DNA of 18,088 bases, taken from the NCBI GenBank assembly GCA_030604545.1, contig JAUVVS010000004.1, positions 1 through 18,088 on the forward strand, read 5' to 3'. This document shows, one piece after another, positions 1-7,736 of this stretch. Positions within the stretch are counted from its first letter, which is position 1. Each line of letters begins with the position of its first letter. The position numbers were made by a program, and so were the translations under genes. The notes under the pieces are model-generated. The model saw only the letters and a list, made by a program, of their open reading frames with translations, was not told the DNA's origin and ran no database searches. This DNA comes from Deltaproteobacteria bacterium. GTDB lineage: Bacteria > Desulfobacterota > Desulfobacteria > Desulfobacterales > JAUVVS01.

Positions 1-851
1 AAACCGACTGTTTCCAAAATCCAAGTCGGGAGTCGCGTGAAAAAAGTGAGCGACGCCATGTGGCGAGCAAGCGCATAGACATCTTTCATATAATCACGAA
101 TGAAAAAATCCTCCCTTCCAAATACCTTGACATCCTTAACTCCGTGGATAACCTTAGTCGCCTGCCTGTTGACAGCCTCCTCACGGTCAGTGCGTATCTT
201 GGCGGTTTTATCCAACTTCTTACGTACACTCCTGAATATTATTATGGATGATCCACCAAGAATTACGATAGCCACAAAGGAAATAACGGGTTCGAGCACA
301 AGCAGCGTAATGAACAAAAACAGTATGACTGAACAGTCAGAGAGGATTTGCAACGCCGTATTGATAAAATACGTTCCCAGGTAGTACCGCCAATTCACAG
401 CAAGGATCAGATCCGCAGGGTTTCGATAGAGGTGCCATTCATAAGGCACCTGCATAAATCCTCGCAATAGCTTCTCCCCAAAAAAGCCGTCAACAAAGGC
501 TCCATACCGAATATTCCAGTAAGTTACAATGGATAACACCGCATTTTTGAACACGACTAAACCTACTACCAAAATGCTCAACGTCACGATCAATCCTTGC
601 TTGTGCGTCAAGAAATCTGAGTGGAAAAATTCTTGAGCTGTGACAATATAAGTAGATTGTAGTACCGCATTCGGATCAGATACGGTAGATGCAAAAAGGG
701 CGATGCAACCAAGCGTTATAGTCTCGACACCAGCAGCAAACAGCATACAGACAAAAAGAGCCCAAAACTGTTTCCTCCGTCGCGATGGGAGGCGGTCTAA
801 AATGGCACGAAAAGCTTGTATGAGCCTTGGGGTGGTCTCCTCAGTTAACAT
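1..851 (-). CDS. ABC transporter, N-terminal membrane domain (PglK/MsbA-like glycolipid flippase), partial
   Basis: This open frame of about 283 codons runs off the left edge with no stop, so only the membrane half is present. Hydrophobic segments lie at about residues 29-55, 86-112, 164-185 and 188-206. After them comes a charged helix with the motif GVKDVKVFGRED (237-248), typical of the cytoplasmic coupling region of PglK/MsbA-type ABC exporters. The Walker A/B ATPase domain is expected beyond the edge. Such proteins flip polyprenyl-pyrophosphate-linked oligosaccharides or lipid A across the inner membrane, so here it may export the glycan made by this locus (inference). An in-frame TAA lies shortly upstream. 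The ATG at 851 is preceded in frame by GTG and TTG codons and no strong Shine-Dalgarno site, so the exact start is uncertain. It is separated from the operon by a decayed gmd fragment and may have its own promoter. Confidence 0.85.
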   Translation of the reverse strand, partial: MLTEETTPRLIQAFRAILDRLPSRRRKQFWALFVCMLFAAGVETITLGCIALFASTVSDPNAVLQSTYIVTAQEFFHSDFLTHKQGLIVTLSILVVGLVVFKNAVLSIVTYWNIRYGAFVDGFFGEKLLRGFMQVPYEWHLYRNPADLILAVNWRYYLGTYFINTALQILSDCSVILFLFITLLVLEPVISFVAIVILGGSSIIIFRSVRKKLDKTAKIRTDREEAVNRQATKVIHGVKDVKVFGREDFFIRDYMKDVYALARHMASLTFFTRLPTWILETVG

Positions 852-877
852 ATTCACCAAAAATCTCAAAGAAAGTT

Positions 878-910
878 ATAATAGCATGAGAATGCATGGA
901 GGTATACCAA
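878..910 (-). promoter_or_regulatory. Possible promoter for the ABC transporter gene
   Basis: On the minus strand an extended -10-like element, TGC followed by TATTAT, lies at 886-878. That is about 27 bases upstream of the ATG at 851. A weak -35-like TTGGTA is at 910-905, but the 21-base spacer is longer than ideal. The stretch 852-943 has no recognisable gene and is the only non-coding space in front of this gene. This is a by-eye match only; read-through from the operon is equally possible. Confidence 0.2.
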
Positions 911-943
911 TTTTATGACCAATCATTTTATAAGTCATAAGTT

Positions 944-1195
944 TCAGGTCCGATTTTTTCTTGGGTACTTAAGCTGCTCTTGAACAAGCAGTTTAACTAA
1001 TTCCTCAAAACGAAGGCAATACTCCCAACCAAATTTTTTCTTAGCCTTTTTTTAGGACGGCCGTAGATAATCTCAATGTCAGAAGGCCTATACAGGCTTT
1101 TATCGATGGTTAAATGCTCCTTCCCAACTTAATCTCAAACAAGCAAAAGATAGCTCAACAAACTCCTTAAGGCTATGAGCCTCGCTTGTAGCACC
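944..1195 (-). pseudogene. gmd: Decayed C-terminal fragment of GDP-mannose 4,6-dehydratase
   Basis: No single frame is open, but three consecutive frames read together as the C-terminus of Gmd. From 1195 the first frame gives GATSEAHSLKEFVELSFA, matching the family's G-E-x-HS-(V/L)-(R/K)-EF block. After a +1 shift in GGAAGG (1119-1124) the second frame gives SLYRPSDIEIIYGRPK, matching the YRPaEvdxLxGDP block. After a further shift at a seven-A tract (1047-1053) the third gives KAKKKFGWEYCLRFEELVKL and ends at a TGA (944-946). Without the first shift, translation stops at 1100-1102. About the first three quarters of the enzyme are missing, and the fragment begins 11 bases after the stop of the GT4 gene. 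The intact enzyme makes GDP-4-keto-6-deoxymannose, precursor of GDP-fucose, GDP-rhamnose, perosamine and colitose. The frameshifts could in part be sequencing errors, but the missing N-terminus cannot. Confidence 0.82.
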
Positions 1196-1206
1196 GTCTT
1201 TCTTTG

Positions 1207-2373
1207 TTACTTCCTTACTATTTCTATTGCTTCGCGGGCAATGGACACGAAGGTGTCAGCGTATTCCCTCATCCTGCCTGGAAGTACAGCCCTCGCATGC
1301 TCTTCCATTTGATGATCCGGACCAGGCGGAATATTTTTCCAAATTTCCTCCAGTTTTTCCGCCAGATCTTCCGGATTTCTCGGATCGAAATACACTCCGC
1401 CAGGCGGATTCTGTTCTATGTGGACATTGAGATTCGACGTTAGGATTCTTTTCCCGAGTGACTTCGCCTCTTCCACAGTGGTACTCCATCCTTCAAAAAG
1501 GGAAGCATTAATGACACTGATGCACTGTCTCATAAGCAAAAGCACATGCTCATAAGTTATGAAGCCGAGAAAAGCGATCTGATCCAGTAAATTAAGAGTC
1601 GATATGCGTTGAAACAACTCAGTAAAATACATAGGACTCCTATAATCAAAGGGATTGCCGGTCAAGACCAAGAAAGGCCTGATTCCTCTGTTTCTTAAAA
1701 TCCTCATCGCTTCGAATACAACGCAGTGATTTTTATGTTTCCAGAACTGACTAGGAAGATAGAAAAACTTTTCAGGAAGATTGTAAGTCTTTAGAAGAAG
1801 GTTTGGGCTCTTTTGATAAATGCCTTCCTGTAAATTGGCGACAAAGCTCATAACACGGGCTTTTTTTCTGTACTGAGGGAACAATGTGGAAAAATCATTA
1901 AAGGAATCCTGGCTGCTCAATAGGACGAGCGTAGCATTTTCCGCCAAACGCCGGAATGCGATATCTCGGGATTTGACATCGGTATCCGAAAACATTTCTG
2001 GCAAATGGACATGCTGAAAATCAGGAATCCAAACCAACTGTGCGATATTTTTTTTTAGACTAATATATTGAAAAGCAATATCAATATCTTCACCTGCCAC
2101 TTTTTCAATTTTTCTCTGTAAGAAATAATCATACCGTGTGATTTTATTTAATATCTCATGTCTGATAAAACCGAACATTTTTCTTGAATAGCTTATGAAT
2201 TTATTATATTCGCTTTTAACCTTATTTTTCTTCCCGATAATGACCAGTTTCACATGCGGAGCATAGGCTGATAGTGCTTCTGACAGATTGCGCTGATAGC
2301 TTGTCCCCCCTGTCCAGCTTTTCATTAGAGGCATAACAACTTTGATAGGCCGTGTATCTCCCCGTGACATCAT
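1207..2373 (-). CDS. GT4-type glycosyltransferase (glycosyltransferase family 1 superfamily)
   Basis: A 388-residue cytoplasmic GT-B fold enzyme expected to transfer a sugar from a nucleotide donor to the growing lipid-linked glycan. The N-terminal domain shows a glycine-rich acceptor loop (SWTGGTSYQRNL, 19-30) and the motif WIPDFQHVHLPEMF (115-128), common in O-antigen GT4 enzymes. The C-terminal domain has PSQFWKHKN (207-215), corresponding to the donor-phosphate-binding region, and the EX7E motif in SLFEGWSTTVEEA (E294 and E302). The hydrophilic sequence has no membrane helix, and the length is usual. Its ATG overlaps the stop of the upstream GT-C gene (ATGA), so the two are translationally coupled. 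A second ATG follows immediately, and the Shine-Dalgarno region is weak. The decayed gmd fragment begins 11 bases after the stop. Linkage and donor cannot be told from the sequence. Confidence 0.9.
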   Translation of the reverse strand: MMSRGDTRPIKVVMPLMKSWTGGTSYQRNLSEALSAYAPHVKLVIIGKKNKVKSEYNKFISYSRKMFGFIRHEILNKITRYDYFLQRKIEKVAGEDIDIAFQYISLKKNIAQLVWIPDFQHVHLPEMFSDTDVKSRDIAFRRLAENATLVLLSSQDSFNDFSTLFPQYRKKARVMSFVANLQEGIYQKSPNLLLKTYNLPEKFFYLPSQFWKHKNHCVVFEAMRILRNRGIRPFLVLTGNPFDYRSPMYFTELFQRISTLNLLDQIAFLGFITYEHVLLLMRQCISVINASLFEGWSTTVEEAKSLGKRILTSNLNVHIEQNPPGGVYFDPRNPEDLAEKLEEIWKNIPPGPDHQMEEHARAVLPGRMREYADTFVSIAREAIEIVRK

Positions 2374-4520
2374 TTGACAAACTTTTTTATACCATCTTCC
2401 AACAGCCTAAAATATGGGGATAGTACGTTACTGAACGGATTATCTCGATAGATATCAGGCTCAGGACCTACCAAGAAGGTTTTCTTAGGAATAAACTTCT
2501 CTCCTACCATACGAGGTTCGCTCCAATATAAGAAGCTTCCATTATTATCACCCTCCGTCTCGGAGCGAAAAATAACATCAATCCTCCTTCCAGAGAACTT
2601 ACTAATATCCACAGAAAGGTGTTTAAGAGATAATGATGACTCCAGATCACCTTCTACCATGAGATGATATGTATTGCCTTCGTATAGTAGAACTGCGTAA
2701 TGAACTTGAGGAATGTGTTTAGAAGAAGAGCCCTGCACCAATACCGAAAAGTGAAGCTCTCTTAACCCCTCCGAGATATCAATCCCCCTGAAGACTGTCT
2801 CTCTTCTTTTACTCTGCGTCAATTCATGGTAGAAACCCCTTAACAAATTGTCCCCGGAAACAAGATAACACGGACTGGGTTGATTGCTCACCTCATTATC
2901 TCCCTCTGAAGTGCTAGAATACTGATCCATAAACAGGAAAAGATTCTCAGTTTGCACATTGGTCCAGATGTTTACTGGATCCCTTAACCAGTGATAATAA
3001 CCATATTGACTGAATTCCTTATCCATAGCCTCTGAATCAGCATCAGTAACAGGGACCCACACTCGATTTAGAACTATGAAAGAAGGCTTTTGCCGAAGCG
3101 ATAGACCAGGGTAGCAGGGCAGTTTCGTCTTCTCCCCTTCCAAAAAATCTTTGGTGATTCTCTCTCTTCCAGCAAAGCAAAGGACCGGGATGTCGGTATA
3201 AGCCGATAAAGTGTCTTCATTGCCGGCTACGGCAAAGCGGGCTTGTTCCGAAAATTGGGAAATCAATCGACCCGCTCTCACGCTCACAGTATGGTATTTA
3301 CTCAAACCATGTAACCTATAAATAGCTGGCACCGAAAAGAAAAGCAATCCACCCATCACAAATACAATTAGTAGACGATCCCACAAATTTCTACGAGAGA
3401 TCAAATAATACATAACAATACCAAAAAGAGTAGCCATCGCTGGCAGAAGCAAGTGTAGCGTCCATAAATGCCCTACCGCGGTACCAGGACCAAAAATGAA
3501 AAAAACAATTAACGGTGATGCGAGAAGTAAAGGCAAAACAATCTTCAAACTAATGTTTTTACCAGAGAAGCTTTCTTTCCGGACTGCCCAAATCCACAGG
3601 AAGGGAATAATCAAAGAAACTGCAGTAAAGTGAATTACAAATTGTCTAAACATCCTCCAATAAAAATAAACAGAGAATAATGTATTCCCGTATGCGTGAT
3701 CCACTATGTAGTCTATCCAATGTCGCATTACACCTAATTCCGGACTGATACCAGGATCAATTGGAACGCCCGAGTTGCCTTGTATCATACTTGATATAAT
3801 CATGTAGCCCAAACCAATTAAAATGGAGAATAAAGTAATGATTAGACTTAATCGAACACATTTTCTAATAATTAGAGAATACAAAATGAGAAATGGGAGC
3901 ACAAAAAGAAAGTTCCAGTTTGACAGAACCCCAATAACACAGCTTAACGCAAGCGGGATGCCATACATCGGGCGAGGCTTTTCACTGAACTTGAAGAAGA
4001 AATAAAGCATCGCCGTTATCATAACGCATGCCTGGCTATCCATAAAGTGTATTCTCTCGAAATATGCCCCGGACGGGATAATAGCCCAGACTACCAGTCC
4101 CCAGATCGCCACGTTCCTGTTCAGTTTGTATGCCAGGAGCAAGTAGAGAAAGATCGCGCCCAATAGCCCTCCGGTCACAATATTGTACACATGATATACC
4201 GCCCCGTGGTACCCAAAAATGCGATAAAGAAGGCCGAGTGTGTTATGTACTAAAGGCGGGTGAGAAATATGATACAGCCGGTCTCCCGTATCAGCAAAAA
4301 ACCAAAATGTGGGGAGGAATCTTTGTTCAACAAATCCATACGTGTCTAGATTTTTGGCAAAGCCGGAAAAAAATCCTGTATCTTGAGTAGCAATATGGGG
4401 GTAAGAGATATGATAAAAGCGCACCCCAACCCCAACTGCCAGAATTATCAGCACAAGAGCTATCTGCAAAATATTTCCCTTGATCCCAAGCATTCCCTTT
4501 GCTATTGGTCTTTTACCCAT
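2370..4520 (-). CDS. GT-C membrane glycosyltransferase (GT39/ArnT-like) with large C-terminal domain
   Basis: A 716-residue polytopic protein. An N-terminal helix (17-34) leads into a first periplasmic loop with an aspartate (ATQDTGFF, D47) and an SHPPL motif (86-90), matching the (H)PPL signature of ArnT/PMT-type GT-C enzymes. Many further hydrophobic helices follow to about residue 430. These enzymes use polyprenyl-monophosphate sugars as donors and transfer the sugar to lipid A, glycan or protein on the periplasmic face. The last 280 or so residues are hydrophilic with alternating beta-like segments and would lie in the periplasm. Its function is unknown to me; a carbohydrate-binding or acceptor-recognition role is possible. 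The gene starts 5 bases after the UPF0104-like gene and overlaps the GT4 gene by 4 bases. The DPM1-like enzyme upstream (7737-8615) is the obvious candidate donor maker. Family call is confident; acceptor is unknown. Confidence 0.85.
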   Translation of the reverse strand: MGKRPIAKGMLGIKGNILQIALVLIILAVGVGVRFYHISYPHIATQDTGFFSGFAKNLDTYGFVEQRFLPTFWFFADTGDRLYHISHPPLVHNTLGLLYRIFGYHGAVYHVYNIVTGGLLGAIFLYLLLAYKLNRNVAIWGLVVWAIIPSGAYFERIHFMDSQACVMITAMLYFFFKFSEKPRPMYGIPLALSCVIGVLSNWNFLFVLPFLILYSLIIRKCVRLSLIITLFSILIGLGYMIISSMIQGNSGVPIDPGISPELGVMRHWIDYIVDHAYGNTLFSVYFYWRMFRQFVIHFTAVSLIIPFLWIWAVRKESFSGKNISLKIVLPLLLASPLIVFFIFGPGTAVGHLWTLHLLLPAMATLFGIVMYYLISRRNLWDRLLIVFVMGGLLFFSVPAIYRLHGLSKYHTVSVRAGRLISQFSEQARFAVAGNEDTLSAYTDIPVLCFAGRERITKDFLEGEKTKLPCYPGLSLRQKPSFIVLNRVWVPVTDADSEAMDKEFSQYGYYHWLRDPVNIWTNVQTENLFLFMDQYSSTSEGDNEVSNQPSPCYLVSGDNLLRGFYHELTQSKRRETVFRGIDISEGLRELHFSVLVQGSSSKHIPQVHYAVLLYEGNTYHLMVEGDLESSLSLKHLSVDISKFSGRRIDVIFRSETEGDNNGSFLYWSEPRMVGEKFIPKKTFLVGPEPDIYRDNPFSNVLSPYFRLLEDGIKKFVK

Positions 4521-4525
4521 CTATC

Positions 4526-5497
4526 TTATCTGCTGTCATTTGTTAATTTATATGTTTCTAATGGATTCATGAACCAGGCAACCGCTCCCATCAATCCGCC
4601 ACAGACAAAAAAAGTAATAAAGACAAGAAATGCATAGCTGACAGCTAATTCAGGGCTGAGGTCTATCAATGAGAAAAGATAAATCAACGCAGCATCGCGG
4701 GTGCCGAGACCTGATATTGAAATTGGAATGAAACTGATCAGGTTGGAAATGGCCATAAAGAGGGTAATGGTTATAAAATTAATAGATATACCCATCGCAA
4801 TTGCGATCAAGTAACACTGCATGAAAAATACCGAATAACTAAGACATGTTAAAAGCGCTGAGAATATCAATTTAAAAGTCATTAATTGATTTATTCCATT
4901 ATAAAAATCTTCAAACCTTTCTTCTATTTTATCTCTAAGCTGAGCCTTTTTCTTAATAACAGACTTATATATTAAGCTACTAACCTTTCCCGTCAATTGT
5001 TTGTTCAAGATAAGTAATGGAAACGAAATAAATATAATCAACAGAAGCAAAGAGGTGTTTGACAATTTTCCCAGGATACCAAATTGCCATATTCCAAGAA
5101 GCCCTAAAATTATTAAAAGGTATAAATCAAATAAACGATCGACAAGAACGCTTGACATGCCCTTGCTCAGCGATACATCCTTATCGGATTTCAGATAGAC
5201 GACCTTTAGAAACTCGCCAAGTCTGCCTGGAGTAATAAATCCAATAAAGATACTGCTTATATATATTTGAAATGTATCAAATGCTGGATAAATTATTTTT
5301 TGTTGTTTAAGTAACTGATTCCATCTTAACGATTTGATAAAAAATTGAGGAACATTCAAAACTAAAACCAAAAGACATAAAAAAGGATTTATGTTGGAAA
5401 GATACTTTAGCAAAAGCTTGACATCAATATTTGTCAATATAAGTATAAGAAATAATACACCTAAGTATCTAATGTAGTTACGCAACTTTTTTATCAC
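4526..5497 (-). CDS. UPF0104/LPG-synthase-TM-like integral membrane protein (flippase-like)
   Basis: A 323-residue protein that is almost entirely hydrophobic, with roughly eight membrane segments. Two blocks identify the family (PF03706-like: LPG synthase membrane domain, AglD C-terminus): GRLGEFLKVVYLK in the first third with a following VDRLFDL, and ISGLGTRDAALIYL near the C-terminus. The soluble lysyltransferase domain of MprF is absent, so it is the stand-alone membrane form often found with glycosyltransferases. A role in translocating a lipid-linked sugar is often proposed but not proven. The start codon is GTG at 5497, three bases after the stop of the methyltransferase gene. The coding sequence is very AT-rich: 4861-4920 has 11 G/C in 60 bases. 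Its position between a DPM1-like enzyme and a GT-C transferase suggests it moves the polyprenyl-phosphate sugar across the membrane (inference). Confidence 0.87.
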   Translation of the reverse strand: MIKKLRNYIRYLGVLFLILILTNIDVKLLLKYLSNINPFLCLLVLVLNVPQFFIKSLRWNQLLKQQKIIYPAFDTFQIYISSIFIGFITPGRLGEFLKVVYLKSDKDVSLSKGMSSVLVDRLFDLYLLIILGLLGIWQFGILGKLSNTSLLLLIIFISFPLLILNKQLTGKVSSLIYKSVIKKKAQLRDKIEERFEDFYNGINQLMTFKLIFSALLTCLSYSVFFMQCYLIAIAMGISINFITITLFMAISNLISFIPISISGLGTRDAALIYLFSLIDLSPELAVSYAFLVFITFFVCGGLMGAVAWFMNPLETYKLTNDSR

Positions 5498-5500
5498 AGG

Positions 5501-6265
5501 TTAATGGCTTCTCAGTTTCATAATAATATGCAAACTTTGTCTTTTAACAAATGGGATTTTAGCCAATACCTTATCAATAACAATTAATATTTTGGCGATT
5601 ATTTGATTGAAAGGGAAATACTTAAGGATGGAAATATGATCCGGAAATCCTGCCAAAGCGTAAGCCACAAACCCAAATCTTTCAATCTTTTCAATTGAAA
5701 ATTTACCATTTTTATTAATAATCGTTTCCAGGTCTCTTTGTAAAAAAGCTTTATCATCTTCATCAAAGCTTTTTGATTTCTTATACATTATTTTGCGAGC
5801 CAATCGCACAATAAAAGAATCGTTACAAGGCTCAGAAAATACAAAAACACCATCTTTTTTTAAAATTCTATGCACTTCATTTAAAGTAAGATTAATATTA
5901 GGTATATGATGCGTTACCCCACGACAAACAACACTGTTAAAACTTTTGTCCTTAAAAGGTAGATGGTTGCCATCTCCAACAATTGCGCCTTTGGAACCTT
6001 TCCAGTTCTCTTTAACCGATTTCAGCATTTTAAAGGACATATCTAAGCCGTAAACCAATGTGAAATTCTTTACCAGATCAGGGATCAAAACCCCATTTCC
6101 ACAGCCAAAATCGAGGACGCATGATTTACCACCATCTAAACAAAGATTAATAAGCTGATTATTCCAGTATTTTTGGAAAAGTTTCGAATAGTCATATCCA
6201 TATCTAATGAGATATTGGTCCGCCAATTTTTCATGCAAATTGATTTGACGCTGTTGCCTATCCAT
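5501..6265 (-). CDS. Class I SAM-dependent methyltransferase (Methyltransf_11-like)
   Basis: A 254-residue Rossmann-fold methyltransferase. Motif I is VLDFGCGNGVL (50-60), which binds SAM. The acidic end of strand 2 is GLDMS (D75). Motif II/III appears as AIVGDGNHLPFKDKSFNSVV followed by HHIPN, and the post-motif LNEVHRILKKDGVFVFSEP is typical of Methyltransf_11/UbiE-like enzymes. The C-terminal third is basic and hydrophobic, which might help it sit on the membrane. The ATG is preceded by CGGAG at good spacing. It lies between the radical SAM gene (40-base gap) and the UPF0104-like gene (3-base gap). The substrate is not evident: a sugar or a polyprenyl-linked sugar hydroxyl or carboxyl is the most likely from context, while quinone methylation seems unlikely here. 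Confidence 0.87.
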   Translation of the reverse strand: MDRQQRQINLHEKLADQYLIRYGYDYSKLFQKYWNNQLINLCLDGGKSCVLDFGCGNGVLIPDLVKNFTLVYGLDMSFKMLKSVKENWKGSKGAIVGDGNHLPFKDKSFNSVVCRGVTHHIPNINLTLNEVHRILKKDGVFVFSEPCNDSFIVRLARKIMYKKSKSFDEDDKAFLQRDLETIINKNGKFSIEKIERFGFVAYALAGFPDHISILKYFPFNQIIAKILIVIDKVLAKIPFVKRQSLHIIMKLRSH

Positions 6266-6305
6266 TAATGATTATCTCCGAAATTAATGCTAAATTGCAA
6301 CAACC

Positions 6306-7733
6306 CTATTCTTTGTTTTTTTTCATCCATTTTAAATGTTCCATAAATATCTTGAAAAGATCCTTTGCAGTACCAAAATCTCTAAATATTTCTTTTAAAA
6401 CTCTCCAAGCATGCTTTGGTTTTGAAAAAAACTTTACATTAGCTTTTTTTATTGCCTTAATAATGTCATCGGGTTTTAAATAACCGTAATCAACAATGGC
6501 AGAATAATTTTGGTCGTAATCTTCCCAATTAGAAGCTACTAGCCAATTATTTTCTACAGCTTGATAGTAAAATGGTGTACCGGGATAAGGCACGGCTACC
6601 GCAAAATTAGCCATATCTAAAGGCAATTCTAATGCGCACCGACTATTTTCCTCTAAAGTTTCTTTTGTATCACCAGGAAGGCCATATACAAAATAACCCC
6701 ATACTTCAATTCCGGCATTATGGATCATTTCAACAACTTCATATACCTGTTTAACAGTAATCTGTTTTCTAATGTTTTTTAACACTTTGTTAGAACAACT
6801 CTCAATCCCTGGAGCAATCATCCAGCAACCTGCTTGTTTCATAAGATCAACCATTTCTTGATCTATTGTGGCAATATGCGTATTACAAACCCACCTAAAG
6901 CGAAGCCCTTCCTTTATAATCTCTCGACATAATTCTTTGACCATTTTTTTATTAGCTGTGAACGTGTCCGCTTGAAACATGATATTACTAACACCCAATT
7001 TTAATAAATACTTTACTTCTTTCAGCAAACTATCGGCAGAACGCATGCGCACAACACTTTTCCACATTACATTTTGCCGACAAAAGATGCACTTATACGG
7101 ACATCCCCGACCAGCCACAATAAATGTATAGTTTCCAAAGAAAGGCATTCGGTATTTCTTTAAGGGCAAAAGGTCATGGGCAGGCATTGGCAAATCATCC
7201 AGATTTTCGATAAAAGGACGTTCCTCATTTATCTGAACATTTGACCCATTTCTAAAAGCTATACCTTTTACAGCTTTCAAATGGCCATTGTTTTCCAAAA
7301 CATCAATAAGTTCAACAAATGTCAATTCAGCCTCGCCCATAATAGCAAAATCTAAACTTGGAAACTTGATTAGAGACTCTTCAGGCCTATCAGTCAAATG
7401 TGGCCCCATCCCTATTGTGATAGCACCTAAGCTTTTAGCTAAAAACATTGTATACATATCATTAGTTAATGTTGTAGAAATAATGTTACTTACAACGTAT
7501 CGTGGCTCTTTATCTTTTAAAATCTGCTTGAATTTGTCCCAATTGATATTCTCAGCAATAGCATCTATAATCTCTATAGAAAATTGATCTCGGACCAAAG
7601 CAGCCAGATATGCTAAGTTTGTCTGCGGCCATATCATTCGCTCACGAGTTTTCCTTCCACTTCTATTAACATCTCGTATAATGATGGACCCATCAGGCGA
7701 TGGTGGATTTACTAAAAGTATATCTATGGACAT
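6306..7733 (-). CDS. Radical SAM protein with N-terminal B12-binding-type domain
   Basis: A 475-residue enzyme. The first 170 or so residues have the alternating strand/helix pattern of a cobalamin-binding domain (ILLVNPPSPDG at 5-15, AITIGMGPHLT, FAIMGEAE). The radical SAM core follows with GRGCPYKCIFC, giving the CxxxCxxC cluster motif at C211, C215 and C218 for the [4Fe-4S] cluster. Later blocks (APGIES, WGYFVYGLPGDTKET, VPYPGTPFY) are those of BchE-type B12 radical SAM enzymes. Such enzymes catalyse methylation at unactivated carbon, phosphinate methylation, cyclisations and other radical chemistry. Within a glycan locus the substrate may be a sugar or the polyprenyl carrier, but this is not demonstrated. 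A Shine-Dalgarno GGGAG precedes the ATG and is shared with the end of the GT2 gene, 3 bases away. The dependence on [4Fe-4S] chemistry suggests low-oxygen life. Confidence 0.92.
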   Translation of the reverse strand: MSIDILLVNPPSPDGSIIIRDVNRSGRKTRERMIWPQTNLAYLAALVRDQFSIEIIDAIAENINWDKFKQILKDKEPRYVVSNIISTTLTNDMYTMFLAKSLGAITIGMGPHLTDRPEESLIKFPSLDFAIMGEAELTFVELIDVLENNGHLKAVKGIAFRNGSNVQINEERPFIENLDDLPMPAHDLLPLKKYRMPFFGNYTFIVAGRGCPYKCIFCRQNVMWKSVVRMRSADSLLKEVKYLLKLGVSNIMFQADTFTANKKMVKELCREIIKEGLRFRWVCNTHIATIDQEMVDLMKQAGCWMIAPGIESCSNKVLKNIRKQITVKQVYEVVEMIHNAGIEVWGYFVYGLPGDTKETLEENSRCALELPLDMANFAVAVPYPGTPFYYQAVENNWLVASNWEDYDQNYSAIVDYGYLKPDDIIKAIKKANVKFFSKPKHAWRVLKEIFRDFGTAKDLFKIFMEHLKWMKKNKE

Positions 7734-7736
7734 CCT

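Noticed and set aside
60..384. Two overlapping plus-strand open frames of 63 and 94 codons
   Set aside because: Both lie opposite the well-supported ABC transporter membrane domain, show no family motif and do not look like protein.
858..917. Possible 20-codon leader peptide between the gmd fragment and the ABC gene
   Set aside because: A short minus-strand frame can be read here, but it has no ribosome site, no repeated codons or attenuator hairpin, and is within chance expectation.
1047..1053. Seven-T tract on the plus strand (A7 on minus) as a terminator or slippage site
   Set aside because: No GC-rich stem is next to it. It is better explained as the site of the second frameshift in the gmd fragment.
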